This document shows positions 43,636-53,966 of a stretch of 64,000 bases of DNA, in pieces. A program made the position numbers and the translations under genes. The first letter of the stretch is position 1, and each line of letters begins with the position of its first letter. Origin of the DNA: Phlebopus portentosus (lineage: Eukaryota > Basidiomycota > Agaricomycetes > Boletales > Boletinellaceae); contig JAYXKI010000015.1 in NCBI GenBank assembly GCA_037892935.1, forward strand, positions 124,001 to 188,000. Direction: 5' to 3'. The notes below the pieces were generated by a model. The model did no database searches. It saw only the letters and a program-made list of their open reading frames with translations, and was not told the DNA's origin.

Positions 43636-43914
43636 CTATGCGTCACCCACGAGAACATCTGATGAGAGTTCCAGAGAAGGGTGATTCTGAGTGCCACGTT
43701 GACGATAGTGGGGATAGGGGTCTGGGACTGGACCGTCGATGCGAACAGGAACTAGACAGCCTTCTTTGTTTCGACCAAAGACTATGTCGTTCGGGTCGAT
43801 GTTACCCAAGCGGATCTGTTCTTGGACGTCTGTCCAGGGTACGACAAACTTCTTCGACTTCACGTAAGGTCGTCGACGGGGTTGGTAGCGAGTCTGGTAG
43901 CGAGTCGGAGCCAC
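43636..43914 (-). CDS. Conserved leader ORF of Gy7 without ATG
   Basis: Same protein as the Gy1 leader ORF: RYQTRYQPRRRPYVKSKKF, VPWTDVQ, GNIDPNDIVFGRNKEG, PDPYPHYRQRG, ending DVLVGDA then TAG. Most differences from Gy1 are conservative. The frame upstream differs from Gy1 because of indels near 43,930-43,960, so the true 5' boundary is unknown. Confidence 0.5.
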   Translation of the reverse strand: MAPTRYQTRYQPRRRPYVKSKKFVVPWTDVQEQIRLGNIDPNDIVFGRNKEGCLVPVRIDGPVPDPYPHYRQRGTQNHPSLELSSDVLVGDA

Positions 43915-44094
43915 GGTGATGTGATTTGTTGATACTTTGGATACTATCGGGTCACGTCGGAGTCGATCGGACTTCGACGGGCAAGATAGGGGTTGCTCGG
44001 ATAAATCCGGGATGGGCGCGGTCGTCGACTGTCGAAGTGTCTCCTTGCATGGAGTAGCGACGAACGAGTGGTTAAACCACGGGTCCTAGAGTAG

Positions 44095-44105
44095 GTCTTT
44101 CTATT
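44095..44105 (-). promoter_or_regulatory. Self-priming primer-binding site of Gy7
   Basis: AATAGAAAGAC in element sense, one base inside the 5' LTR end; complementary to the 11 nt at 44,281-44,291 in the LTR, which lie 35 nt after the TATA box (44,320-44,326). Confidence 0.8.
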
Positions 44106-44106
44106 A

Positions 44107-44600
44107 TGTTAGGCAGCGAGACTAACGGGCGTCGGTCTCGAGGCGGCCAACACAACAACAAACAACTGGCTAACACGAGTTGCCGGGCTATACGCACGCT
44201 ATGTCGAAGTGAAGGTAAGTAGAATTTCAATAAACTATTAATACAAGAGTAGATACCTATGTCGAAGTGAAGGTAAGTAGAATAGAAAGACAAGGAAACG
44301 AAAGAGTCAAACTATCTACTTATATAGACTTCGAGCGCGTGAAGGATCTACTCTAATAGAAAAGTCACATGTCAAATAGTGGAGTGATTAGTGAGCGTCA
44401 TGGTCGGAAGGAGCGGATTTAGTCATGGCTGATGACTGAGGATGAATAAGCCACGACGGAGAGAACAGAATTAGTAAATGAGGATTAGTAATGTAAAAGA
44501 AGGGTGGAGTAAATTAAAATAAAGCGAGAGATGATATAAGAAAATAAAAGAAAATGAAAGAAAATGAAAGAAAATGAAAGAAAATGTTCGAGTCCTTACA
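44107..44600 (-). repeat. Gy7 5' LTR
   Basis: 494 bp; TATATAA box on the minus strand at 44,320-44,326. About 99% identical to the 3' LTR. Confidence 0.95.
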
Positions 44601-44605
44601 ATTAC

Positions 44606-45338
44606 AAATCGCGTCAAGTGTGACATTTGAAATCTCACAAAAGGGGAAATCGTGAGTGACTTAATAAATTGCCACCGTGATGCAACTTCAAATTTCCCTT
44701 TCTGTGGCAAACACGTTGCAATTTATAATCTCGGATAAGTTGAAACCCCTTTTGCAATCAATTATACAATTTATTGTCTCAACAAAGCCGACAGGCACGT
44801 TGCATTAATAATTATAAGTCACAACCCTGCTGCAATCATGGGCGCAATTATTAATTTCATTTCTACTTTCGTCCGTTATCGCAGCACTGCCGAAACCGGT
44901 TTTTGCCTGCTGTGTTTGAGCTCAGCTCAGCGTCATTACATAATTTGAAAATCTGAGAGTGGATCGGATTAGGGTTTATGAATGCACGTGTTTCAAGTTT
45001 CGTGCTTCTCTCGACGACGGAAAAGAAGCTCGTCAACGTACTGAACCACTGGATATCTGGATACCATTCTCTATCAGTTCTGGACTGTACATTTCTCCAA
45101 AGACATAAAGCTCGCCGTATTTGAAACGAAACAACATAGATGTATTTGCTATTAGAATCAGAGTGTCGGTCGCCAGAGGTATGAGCACATCCACTTCCAC
45201 CCCGGATAAATGATTTTGGTCTGATCTATGCTTCCCCAGGCAAATCGCGACATCGTTGGTCTCGGTGTGCGCATCTCGTTCTACACGCAAACGTTCATCT
45301 ACGGTCAGTAAAGAAACAAGTGCGATTTTAAACATTTT
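44606..45338. other. Intergenic, with a TGCAAT word cluster
   Basis: No gene supported. 44,640-44,860 repeats GCAAT/ATTGC words (about seven) amid AATTTATAAT-type runs, in the style of the island at 30.1 kb but with another theme word. The part nearest 45,338 is the presumed promoter of the membrane-protein gene; no clear TATA or initiator seen. A 100-codon minus-strand frame at 45,033-45,335 is not convincing. Confidence 0.4.
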
Positions 45339-46580
45339 ATGACTGTGTCGTGGACAGCTCTTTTAGTGATGTTCGGGCCGACGTTCGAAAACATCATCTC
45401 AGCACTCTGGACTTGCCTGCTGTACGGCATCACTTATGCCCTAATTGCGCTTATCCTGGGCTTCAAGGGCCATCCGGAACTGACGTTGAATGACGCGGTT
45501 GTAATCATGTACCTTCTGTCACTGTCCTGGACAACTGCCTACCTTGCAACCCCGTGGTTTTGGCATCTCGGGAGGCGAATGCCTCTTTTTGAGATCGTCT
45601 TCTTCAGCCACACTATTCTCCTCTTATCATGCTGCCTAGCAATACTCATTTCCGCGAAATCCTTTGGTTCACTGCCGGAGTGCAACTCGAGTGCAGTAAT
45701 GGTCCTCTTCAAGGAATTCCACGTATTACGTACGGGTCAGGTAGTCGGGATCATCCTTCTCATCGTGCAGCTGGTGGCATTTCTCTCGATCACGTTGTAT
45801 GACTATGGAATCTGCGAGCGCCGGAATCGAATTTTTGGGTCCGCATCTCAGATGTTTAGGCGAGCGAGGAGGAGAGAAGGTGGTAATATGGGAATGCGTG
45901 ATACGGCTCAGCAGAGTCTCACAGACAGGCCTCTCGTAATCCGACAAAGAGGCAGGAACGCTCCGCACGCTGGAGGGCAAGCCAGTAGATCTGAGCGGAT
46001 CGCGAATATTTCCGCTATAGTCATCGTTTGGTCGATTCTCGTCGTGAATACTGAGCTGACTATTACACGGAACTATTCCATGGGTATGCGACAGTTCGTT
46101 TGGGGCCCAGGACAGATCTCGGCGATGGCCCTTCTGGTTGTTCCTGTAACTAGTCTTGCTAAAGTCATTGCCGTGAGATACCGGGTCGACTGGTTATGCT
46201 ATCTTCTGGTGGCAGAGGAGATACCTCATCCATTGCGTCCTCACGCGAATGGCATGGATGATCGCCAGGAGCAGGGCTTGGTGTCCCATACTACGGAGCA
46301 AGAATCATTTGAAGGCGACGAAGCAAATATTCAGTCATCAGCTTTTCACTCGGACGCAATGACTGGCCAACAGGCGGAGCGTGATGGAACAGAGGTGCTT
46401 GAGAGAATGGAAGTAACACTTCCTTTATCGTCTTCCGACACGAATGGAATGATACGCGAACCTGCATGTCAACACTCTACGAAAGAGCCTGTCAAAGCAG
46501 TTGGATTACATCATCTGACAGCGCCTTCTGGATCGCAGAGACTCCATGAACAGGAGATGCAACAACCGTCGTATTCTTAG
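45339..46580 (+). CDS. Multipass membrane protein, agaric hypothetical family
   Basis: Single open frame from ATG at 45,339 to TAG at 46,578-46,580, 413 residues, no intron needed. About six hydrophobic segments: residues ~8-42, ~50-75, ~80-105, ~130-155, ~225-250 and ~260-285, then a long polar C-terminal tail rich in Ser, Glu and Gln. The segments around NTELTITRNYSMG and QFVWGPGQISAMALLVVP resemble the last helices of a large family of uncharacterised agaricomycete integral membrane proteins. No enzymatic motif seen. It is the best candidate for a host gene in the window. It may have further 5' exons, since members I remember usually begin with an additional helix. A MITE abuts its stop codon. 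Confidence 0.7.
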   Translation: MTVSWTALLVMFGPTFENIISALWTCLLYGITYALIALILGFKGHPELTLNDAVVIMYLLSLSWTTAYLATPWFWHLGRRMPLFEIVFFSHTILLLSCCLAILISAKSFGSLPECNSSAVMVLFKEFHVLRTGQVVGIILLIVQLVAFLSITLYDYGICERRNRIFGSASQMFRRARRREGGNMGMRDTAQQSLTDRPLVIRQRGRNAPHAGGQASRSERIANISAIVIVWSILVVNTELTITRNYSMGMRQFVWGPGQISAMALLVVPVTSLAKVIAVRYRVDWLCYLLVAEEIPHPLRPHANGMDDRQEQGLVSHTTEQESFEGDEANIQSSAFHSDAMTGQQAERDGTEVLERMEVTLPLSSSDTNGMIREPACQHSTKEPVKAVGLHHLTAPSGSQRLHEQEMQQPSYS

Positions 46581-46760
46581 GCTGTGTTCGGTACTAGCCG
46601 CAGTCTCTTAGTCACGCGGCTCTCCTGCAAAAAAAGATGGTTTTGGCCAAGTCGTAGCTCTTGGCTGTCACTTTCCTGCCATCTTTACCTGCATGACTGC
46701 CTGTTACCAGGGCCAAGAGCCGCGTGGACTCCAAGGCCGCGACTAGCACCGAACGCAGCC
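46580..46760. mobile_element. PIF/Harbinger-like MITE at the 3' end of the membrane gene
   Basis: 181 bp with imperfect terminal inverted repeats: GGCTGTGTTCGGTACTAGC at the left and, reverse-complemented, GGCTGCGTTCGGTGCTAGT at the right; about 20 of 24 positions match and the mismatches are transitions. A second inner inverted pair, CACGCGGCTCT and AGAGCCGCGTG, is perfect. TTA on both sides (46,577-46,579 and 46,761-46,763) is the 3-bp target duplication expected for this superfamily. No coding capacity. Confidence 0.82.
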
Positions 46761-46835
46761 TTAGGTTACGGCTGAGACATGATCAACGTGGAAATTCCAA
46801 CCCGTGGCTAGTAGGAAGAAGTTGCTGCACATCAT

Positions 46836-47165
46836 ATGCGGAATCCCTCTTTGGCACCAGATTACCGAACTGAAAGCAAGGGGTTGCACTCGTCACGCAG
46901 AGGATCTCGGAATAAGTTACAAGAGTCCTCGAGATCAGCTAAAAGCAGAAAAGGGAAATGGCAGACGAATTCTGTGGACAGGAATGGCTCGCCATACTGT
47001 CGAGATGTGTGTAACTGCCGCTGCAGCTGCCATCCTAGATGCACCTGCCTCGTCATTACTTGCTGCCCTACCTGCGAGCGGGGGCGAATACGGCAGGCGA
47101 TAGTGTGGAAGAGGAGCCGAAAGGACCGGCTGGACCGGCTTTCTTATGGAATTATCTACAAATAG
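46836..47165 (+). CDS. Small cysteine-rich ORF, unknown
   Basis: ATG-started frame of 109 residues, basic overall, with eleven cysteines inside about 30 residues (CRDVCNCRCSCHPRCTC then CCPTC). I recognise no family. It could be a genuine small protein, a last exon of something longer, or chance; no intron or promoter evidence supports it, and the region is MITE-rich. Listed because the cysteine density is unusual. Confidence 0.25.
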   Translation: MRNPSLAPDYRTESKGLHSSRRGSRNKLQESSRSAKSRKGKWQTNSVDRNGSPYCRDVCNCRCSCHPRCTCLVITCCPTCERGRIRQAIVWKRSRKDRLDRLSYGIIYK

Positions 47166-47796
47166 TACGTCCAGACCTGCTGGATGGGTCTTGCAACGAA
47201 TTCGCTGGCTGGAGTTCGGAGGGGGCTGAGTTCAGGACACGTGACATATACCCGCGAACTATATATACATGTATAGATAGAATGGATTAGCCTGGATGGG
47301 AGTGTCGGCGACAAAGTTGGAAAGTTTAGGTCACGTGGTAAGCGCCAAACCTCAGGATGGAACCACGGTTGCTTTTGGGTCTCAGTCTCGCCGAACATGT
47401 GGACGGCATGATTGACGGCTTTCCTTCCCCTGAGCGCCGAACGGGGATGATGGAAGCACGGAACCATGGAAAATGCTTCTTGAACACCGATCGTGAATGT
47501 GAGTGAAGGTGGAAAGAACTAGGTCACGTGACTGACGCCAAGTCTCTCGGAACCGGGAGTTAGATGGGCTCGAATGTTTACATCTAACTGGTCGATCGAC
47601 GTGATATATGTTGCTCGGCAAGTGACCATATATGTTCTGATCGACGTTGCGAGCTGAACGAGGTTTTCTAATAGACTTCATTCATTTCTACGTTGAGCTT
47701 GCTTGATCTACTGCACCCTACTATCGTTCTTTGCATCCTCATTATACCGTCAATCATCCTAAATTTGCTTCACATTTCCGGACCGACAACTCCAAG
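47166..47796. other. Intergenic with two CACGTG boxes
   Basis: No gene supported. GGTCACGTG occurs at about 47,330 and 47,522 in two diverged copies of a longer direct repeat (AGGTCACGTG...GCGCCAA / GACGCCAA). GATCGACGT recurs at about 47,593 and 47,639. 47,690-47,796 is pyrimidine-rich, as fungal promoters often are. Confidence 0.4.
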
Positions 47797-47939
47797 GTGA
47801 GATACATGCATCTTTTCGATAGCTGCACCTGACACGAGACTTAGTACTGCTTAGCATTATCCAGTCCGTACACGAGTCCTTTGCATTTTTCTACGTCTCT
47901 ACGTCGTATTGACAACTACTCGCGCCTGTTATCTCTCAG

Positions 47940-48080
47940 ATGGATGACGAAGCCAGCTTCTACGGCTACGGCCGTTTCTGCAGCATGTTCTTTGAAGCCA
48001 TTGGCCATACAATGGCCTGGTTTTTCACGATCTTCGACAGATCTTCTGCTCGGCGTCAAGAAAGCACGGAGATGGTATGA
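47940..48080 (+). CDS. Possible 46-residue protein with a 5' UTR intron
   Basis: ATG at 47,940 directly follows CTCTCAG; with the donor AAG|GTGAGA at 47,797 this gives a 143-bp intron ending exactly at the start codon. The frame encodes an acidic start (MDDEASF), an aromatic hydrophobic stretch (FFEAIGHTMAWFFTIF) and a polar end, stop at 48,078-48,080. A donor-like GTATGA sits at the end, so more exons are possible. Unknown family. Upstream pyrimidine-rich sequence is compatible with a promoter. Confidence 0.3.
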   Translation: MDDEASFYGYGRFCSMFFEAIGHTMAWFFTIFDRSSARRQESTEMV

Positions 48081-48540
48081 AGGGATGCTTTAAAGGTGAT
48101 ATTTTTTCCTGGATTTGCCGTCCGATTCTGACACAAAAGCTTTCAGGCGATGTGATTCTGTATACGGACATGCTATAGACATGACAATTGCTTAGTATCA
48201 AATATTACTGAAGACCTAGCTTGTATCGATTTTCTGTGCTTTTAACCACCTTTCCTTATTGCTGCACGTGACTCCAGAGATTAATCTTGCCTATTCTTAT
48301 CTCGAATAGAAGTACTACATAGTCCTAAATCCTTCTACCACATTTGATGCGCCTTGATTTATGCAATAGCAATGCACAACTACCAATTCTCGATCGAAAT
48401 GTTCCGTTTTTGAAAGGTGATCGGCGCGTGCCTCAACCTACTCACACACGCGCTTCTGCTATGCATTAATGTCTGTTGGCTTTTAATATTCTGAAGAATC
48501 AATGGGGAATTTTAGGAATTTCGTGGCCTTTTCTTCTTAT
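48081..48540. other. Intergenic, nothing recognised
   Basis: AT-rich sequence without supported genes, repeats or RNA structures that I can identify. Confidence 0.5.
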
Positions 48541-50560
48541 GATTTGCGTTGAAGAATAAGGCAGAATAAATTTATGATAAGGATAAGCAAAACGTTACTG
48601 GCGTACATCTAAGAGTGCCGTTCTTCCTCAAGAGACTCGTCGAGATTATCAATCTATGGGCCTTTGTCGTGTATTCCCCTTTCCGGAGAGTTCTACTTGA
48701 AGTCAACAATGTCCTTCTCCTTGCGTAGGTAGGACAGCACACACCGCATCTCCGTCATAGGGCCACCCGACGCCGACACGTTCGCTTTGAATCCGCTGCT
48801 TGACGTACGCGAGAGGCCTGTGAGCTGACGGACTCCGGGCGCTGGTGAGGTGGGCCATTATGTGCCGCGAGGTCCTTGCAACATGACTCTTGCTCAAGGA
48901 AGGTACGAGGAGGAGCGTAGAACGACAGTGCTTACCGAGCTCTGAGATCCACGATCTCCTTGTAGAAGACTTCTCGCTGCTGGTTCCAATTATTTTCCGA
49001 TGCAGTCGACTTGGCCTGAGCAGTCGCAGCCTGGATCATCTTCTCATGTAACGAGACCCACACCTTTCTGAGCTCCTTGAGACAGTCCACGACCTTGAGC
49101 GACCCGGTATGAGCGACGGTTTTGCGAGAATACTCCTCTTCGGCAGTCTTATATAGTGGGTAAGTCCAGCCCTACCCCTGAAATCTTAGGAAGACCTGCC
49201 TTGGCCCGTTCCGTCTGTTCCGGCACCTTGTTCTCAGGAGACGCCCGATCACTGAGAGAGCTCCTCTCGGCATTGGCGATACCAACAAATGTCTTCCAGC
49301 ATCTTCTTGTCCTGAGTGCATGATCACATACTCTTCGAGCGGCCGTTGAAGCTCACCGCTCTTCTCGGCAAGTCGAGCGATATCATCCTGCAGAGAAGAC
49401 ATTTTTCTCCTCAAGCCCCTTCCGTTCACCTTAGAAATAATGAATATACATATATGATGCAGAGGGCAAATGAGCTTCCCGTACCTCAACTTTAGTGATC
49501 TGGGCCTCGACCGATACCCTATACCCGTCATGCGCGGCGGGCAGTGCTTGAAAAGCAGTTTCACTGGCTTGACTAATTTCCTGGAATTGCTGCACATGGC
49601 GAGATCACCTCCGGCAGACTTGGGTGCAGCTCTGCGTCATGCCGTGGAAGACAGTGATCAGCGAACACTAATAAATACGGTCAAGCTCACCGAGGCTCGG
49701 CAAGTTCAGCCTTGAAGTCCTGCTCCGAGCCGTCTTCGTCAGTTGATTGTGATATGGCACCAGTCGTGATAGTGTTCGAGGACGTACCTCGCTCATAAAC
49801 GGTAATCTTTCTCGATTCATTTGTGCCTACTTGACAAGCTCATCGGCCCGTTCTCGTAAGTGAGTGCGTTCGACTTATATCGGCCTTCATGAGAGGTTAT
49901 CGGGCCTTCGACGAATACTCCGCGTGCCATGATGGATAGTAACGTAGAAGACATCTTCAGAACGCTGTGATTGTTTCGTGCACCTCGCGGATAACCTATT
50001 CTGATCGTCCTCCATTCGTGCCTTGTACTTCTGTTCAGAATTTTCCATTCTTGCCGAAATCTCGCGGACCTAACCCAATAGAGCCATGTTCGTTTACTGT
50101 CAACTAATCTGTAAACCTTCATCTGAAGGCAGCGGCGCGTCCTGTAATCGATCCAGTTCCTTGAGGAGACCTTTGATTTGCGAGTATCGTCAAGCTGCCA
50201 GCTCTATAGAACGTTCTCTCGCTTCAGGTTCTCTTCGTCATTCTTCGCGTTTTGAAGCTTTACCAGAGAAACGCCGCTGTTTGTGAGTGCTCGAGAGACC
50301 TGAGTCGCAAACTGGACTTGCTGTAGGTCGCTCGATCTCTTGCTTCCCGATAACTGGGACCCAAATTGAAATTAATGCCAGTGATCAATGTAAAAAGGGA
50401 GTCAACATACTTCTTCTTCAAATGCAGCAATAACTCCAGCAAGAATACGAATACCATTTCTTGACCAATTCGCATTGCATCCTAACGTATTCAGAGTAAA
50501 CCTCGGTGAACTTCTCCTGCATGCTGCTGATCGTTGAAATGATTATATTAGAACTGAACA
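48541..50560 (-). pseudogene. TPR/Mlp1-like pseudogene, fragment I (more N-terminal part)
   Basis: Read on the minus strand from 50,560: SMQEKFTEVYSEYVRMQ, NAKNDEENLKREN, then RYSQIKGLLKELDRLQDAPL, EISARMENSEQKYKAR, LRERADELVK, FKAELAE, SSLQDDIARLAEKSGELQ, SLKVVDCLKELRKVW, KSTASENNWNQQREVFYKEI and a decayed AELR-VVAYL region near 48,720. This order matches the large coiled-coil protein of the nuclear-pore basket (TPR/Mlp1) in fungi. Pieces are in different frames with stops (for example ELAA*RYSQ at about 50,190). An intron-like gap with GTAAGC donor is retained at about 48,893-48,935. Identification is by recalled family motifs; no search was possible. Confidence 0.65.
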
Positions 50561-52535
50561 AGCTATCCGGAGACACGTTCAATGAAGTGCTGCACAACTA
50601 ACATGGTTGAGGGCAGGGAAGAATTTGGACAATGCGTCCGCACCAATATCTTGAAATAAAGATCCGATTGTAAAGGAAGCCGAGGGAGGCGGTGTTGAGC
50701 GAGCAGATGCGCATCATCCGCACGAAGGCAGACGTTAGAAGTAAGGAGCAATGGGCGACGGGCGACGAGCGACAAGCGACGTTGGCAACGGTGGAGGCTA
50801 ATGGGAATCGGAAAAGAAGGAAGGCCGTCGCAGACTCCACCGTACCACGTTCGGTCGCTCTGTTGAGAGTACACGCTCTTCCGCGTCCCTCGCACCTGCG
50901 AGAGCGTCGTCTCGGGCCCTTGAAAGCTTCGCCTTCTCAGCTTCAAGCTGTCGAACTTGGGCGACATCGGTACCTTCAACCACTGGAACAACGCCACTTT
51001 GTCCAGAAGCTTTTTCTCCGCGAGCAAGCTGTCCCTCTCCCCGCGGAGAGCTGACTCGACAAAATTTTAGGGAATATTGCTAGCAGTCGAAACTCAGCAC
51101 ACTCACCAAAGGAGCCTCATGGTCAGCTGCAACCTTCTTCGCTTTGCTCATCTCATCGGTTAGTAACTTCGCCGAGCTCTCTCTCTCCTGGCTGGGACTG
51201 CAACCGCCAGTTGAGTCTTCAACGACCCCATCCCGGCATTTGAATCCGATGATACTACCACTGCGACCAGACTGGCGAGGCGCCTTTTCGTCGGACAGGT
51301 CCTTGACTTGCTTTCGCACCTCAGAGACAGTCTCGTTCAACTTGGAGATCTGTTGATTCCGTTGCCCAAGTCGGTTGCGTGATTAGACGGGCATATCTTT
51401 CGGAAATCGGCGAGTGTGGCCTGCGTGACTTCAAACTGTAAGATCGACTGGTCAGCGATGCGTCTTTTTCGAGAGTGTGCAAAACATGCCAGTTTGGTAT
51501 ATGCATCCTCTTCGACAACCGATCTGTAAGTCTTCAATCTCGTCCTTGAGAGCCTGGACGCCGTCTGAGTCAGTACGATCGTGCTAATCGTTGTCGATAA
51601 GCCGTCAAGTATAGATACTATAATGCGGATCAGTTAACTTGCCTTCGTAAGAGGCTGAGCATTTCGTTCCTTCCATTGACCGTTCGCATCGTCAAGCCGT
51701 TTAATCTGAGCGTTTTTTGCATCAAGCTCAGGTCGGTGCGTCTCCTTTTTCTCTTTAAGCGGGTTCAGTTCTGACGGGGGGACAATCGAGCGCCGTCTCA
51801 GAGCTTGCGCTTCACTCTCTGCACGAAGTGTGACGACGCTTTCACGGAGAATGTTGAGCTCGTTTATTCTCTCCAGCAATTCGAAATGCTCAGCTGAATT
51901 ACTGATAGCCTCCGCTACTTCTTCGCGCTCCTCTTGAATGAGTTAGAATGCATAGTAAGGATAAGCAGAACGGTGTGGACATACATTTCATGGTGCCGTC
52001 CTTGTTTCCTCGAGAACCTGCCTGAGACGGTGCATTCTCCTGCTTGGATAAAGCAATTTCCTTCTCCTTGTGCAGATAGGCGACCACGGAACGCAGCTCC
52101 GCCACACGACCATTCACATCATCTTCATTACCTGACTCTGACACGTTCATGTTTGAATCCGCAGTTTGACGTATATGAGAGGCCTGTGGGCCGACAGAAT
52201 CCAGGTGCCAGTGAAGCAGGCTATTTTGAGCCGTGAGGTCTTTGCAACTATATTCTTGCTTAGAGGTCTATGAGGAAGTGAGCAGAAAGCTATGCTTACC
52301 GAGCTGTGAGATCTGCAATCTCCTTGTTAAGAACTTCTAGCTGCTGGTTCCAACTAGCTTCCGATGCGCCAGGAACTACGCCGCCGACAACGCCCGTTGC
52401 GTCCGGTACACCCGCTGCACTCACAGGAACAGATCTCCGACGATCCGAAACTATCCTCCCTCTGAAGAGACCTCGCACGGTAAGGAACTTCCCAATCGCA
52501 TCAAACTGTCTTCGATCTTTGCCCAATGATCTTGA
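50561..52535 (-). pseudogene. TPR/Mlp1-like pseudogene, fragment II (more C-terminal part)
   Basis: From 52,535 on the minus strand: SEASWNQQLEVLNKEIADLTAR, an intron-like gap with the same GTAAGC donor (about 52,298), VAELRSVVAYLHKEKEIALSKQEN (about 52,100), LERINELNILRES and LDAKNAQIKRLDDANGQWKERNAQPL (51,880-51,640), TDSDGVQALKDEIEDL (about 51,550), SEVRKQVKDL and VRQLEAEKAKLSRARDDALA (about 50,930). Strong similarity to the TPR/Mlp1 mid-region. Exons are small, frames shift between them and alternative stops are frequent, so this is probably a pseudogene although some breaks are introns. Its first ~450 bp repeat the end of fragment I. Confidence 0.7.
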
Positions 52536-52755
52536 AAGAGGTCGTGACCCAGTAGATTATTTGTCGCTCGTCTCGCTTTTCGAGCACAATGACATTATAA
52601 GGCTTGGCGATGTTGCAGCACTTAAATCAGACGATTGGGAAAACCTTGGACAGGCAACGACAGAACTCTCTGTTGGACTTATCAACCGAATCCGTTACGC
52701 TGCCCGAGAGAAGTGGACATTAGTGAGGGCAAAAAGTGGGTTTAGTTCGTCGACG
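52480..52755 (+). pseudogene. Fragment with a SAM-like helical motif
   Basis: Plus-strand frame with ERGRDPVDYLSL, FEHNDIIRLGDVAAL, DWENLGQATTELSVGLINRI and RYAAREKW. The pattern (short helix, hydrophobic-G-D-hydrophobic, then L-G-hydrophobic-x2-R-I) resembles the SAM-like end domains of large agaric proteins. No start codon or neighbouring exon of the same protein is evident, so it is probably a captured or orphaned exon. Confidence 0.35.
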
Positions 52756-52857
52756 TACATGTGCATGAAAGTACGGGTTCAACTCCGTTATAAAGTCCTT
52801 GTCTGTATATAAAAACTAGTTGTTTGCGCCTGCTTCGCATTGCAATACAAATTATTA

Positions 52858-53966
52858 TCGGATGTAGCCACAATGCCTGAAGAGGGAACGACAGTCGGCC
52901 AAGCTAATTGACATAATCTCCCCGTATATATGCCGGAACACCACAAACTCGTCTATCTCATCTTCCAAACGGACATTCCGAAGCTGTGAGAATGCGAGCT
53001 CAATTGGATTGAAGTCTGGGGAGTAGGCTGGAAGGAATTCGATTCTCATTCCCCTGAGGCCATCAGAGAGTGAAAAGAGGAGCGATATTGGCAGGAAACG
53101 TATTTGATAAGCTCGCGAATTTCTCCCCCTTTGTGAATTGCACAATTGTCTATGACCATCGCGGAATTCGGTCCTGGCCATGATTGCATACGGTCCAACA
53201 GTCCAGAAATGAAGTCGTAAAACAATGCTGCATTGGAAGAGCCTTCCACAATTGTGCAATGTAAGATGCCGTCCAATGAAATAGCTGGAAGAAAGGAATA
53301 TCTGATGAGCTGGCTGAGATGAAATCTGCAAGTCCCAAACTAGACAAACCGTTTGCTCCTAAGGAACACTTGTTTGCGAATGGCTTGATGGTCATGTAAA
53401 GCCCATGCCTTGTTTCGCAAGTAGGTCCGTCTATCACACGCGCTTTCATCGACAGATACCAGTTGCTCTGCCATGTACCGCGAGCTCATCATGAGTCGCT
53501 TACTTATGTCTCTTGGCCTCGTTATGCTCAAATGCTTGCTTAGTGATCTATCACAGATGCAAGGAAGGATCGGAACTCGGGCAACGATCAAAACGAGCTC
53601 TCTGAGCCTACCAGTTTCAAAAGGGGAACCAGCCCGTTTTAATGTCATTTCGATTGTGGCTATCGATGCCTTCTTCGCTTGGATGTCCCAGAGCAGATCC
53701 TTGAGCTCAGCAAGATAAAGATCACAACGTCGATCTTATGAACTGAGAAGAAACTGACGAAATACTGAGCGGTACGTAAATGCAAAGCGATGAGTACTTG
53801 CCCTTGTTTCTATATATTCTAGTCTAGGACTCTCAGCCGACCACGTCTGGGAGACTCGATCACCTCGACGGTGACGATCGATCACATCGCTGATCGTAGA
53901 TTTCCAGATGCTCGTCAATCCTGCCATGCGCCGAATCGTAAAGCCTCGTTTCGACAGTCCAAGCAT
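52858..53966 (-). pseudogene. DDE_3 (IS630/Tc1-type) transposase relic 1
   Basis: Cut-and-paste transposase, minus strand. N-terminal helix-turn-helix (GLSKRGFTIRRMAGLTSIWKSTISD, 53,960-53,800), then YLAELKDLLWDIQAKKASIATIEMTLKRAG, catalytic VSVDESACDRRTYLR (first Asp, about 53,450), VRKQVFLRSKR, DGILHCTIVEGSSNAALFYDFI, MVIDNCAIHKGGEIREL (second Asp, about 53,155) and LPAYSPDFNPIELAFSQLR (Glu, about 52,990). All three acidic residues are present, but the pieces lie in different frames; one gap near 53,330 could be an intron. No terminal inverted repeats were identified. Confidence 0.82.

Larger units (their letters stand above)
37639..44600 (-). mobile_element. Gy7: young, nearly complete gypsy copy with target duplication ATTAC
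   Basis: 6962 bp. ATTAC lies on both sides (37,634-37,638 and 44,601-44,605). The two LTRs are both 494 bp and I count about five differences, all transitions, so about 99% identical. Leader, gag, frameshift signal, pol, primer site and polypurine tract are all present. Only three coding lesions were found: TGA in gag (42,719-42,721), Asp-to-Asn in the protease, TGA in integrase (38,985-38,987). All fit CpG transitions. Confidence 0.96.

Noticed and set aside
45033..45335. 100-codon minus-strand ORF upstream of the membrane gene
   Set aside because: No recognisable motif, overlaps the probable promoter of a better-supported gene, no splice or homology evidence.
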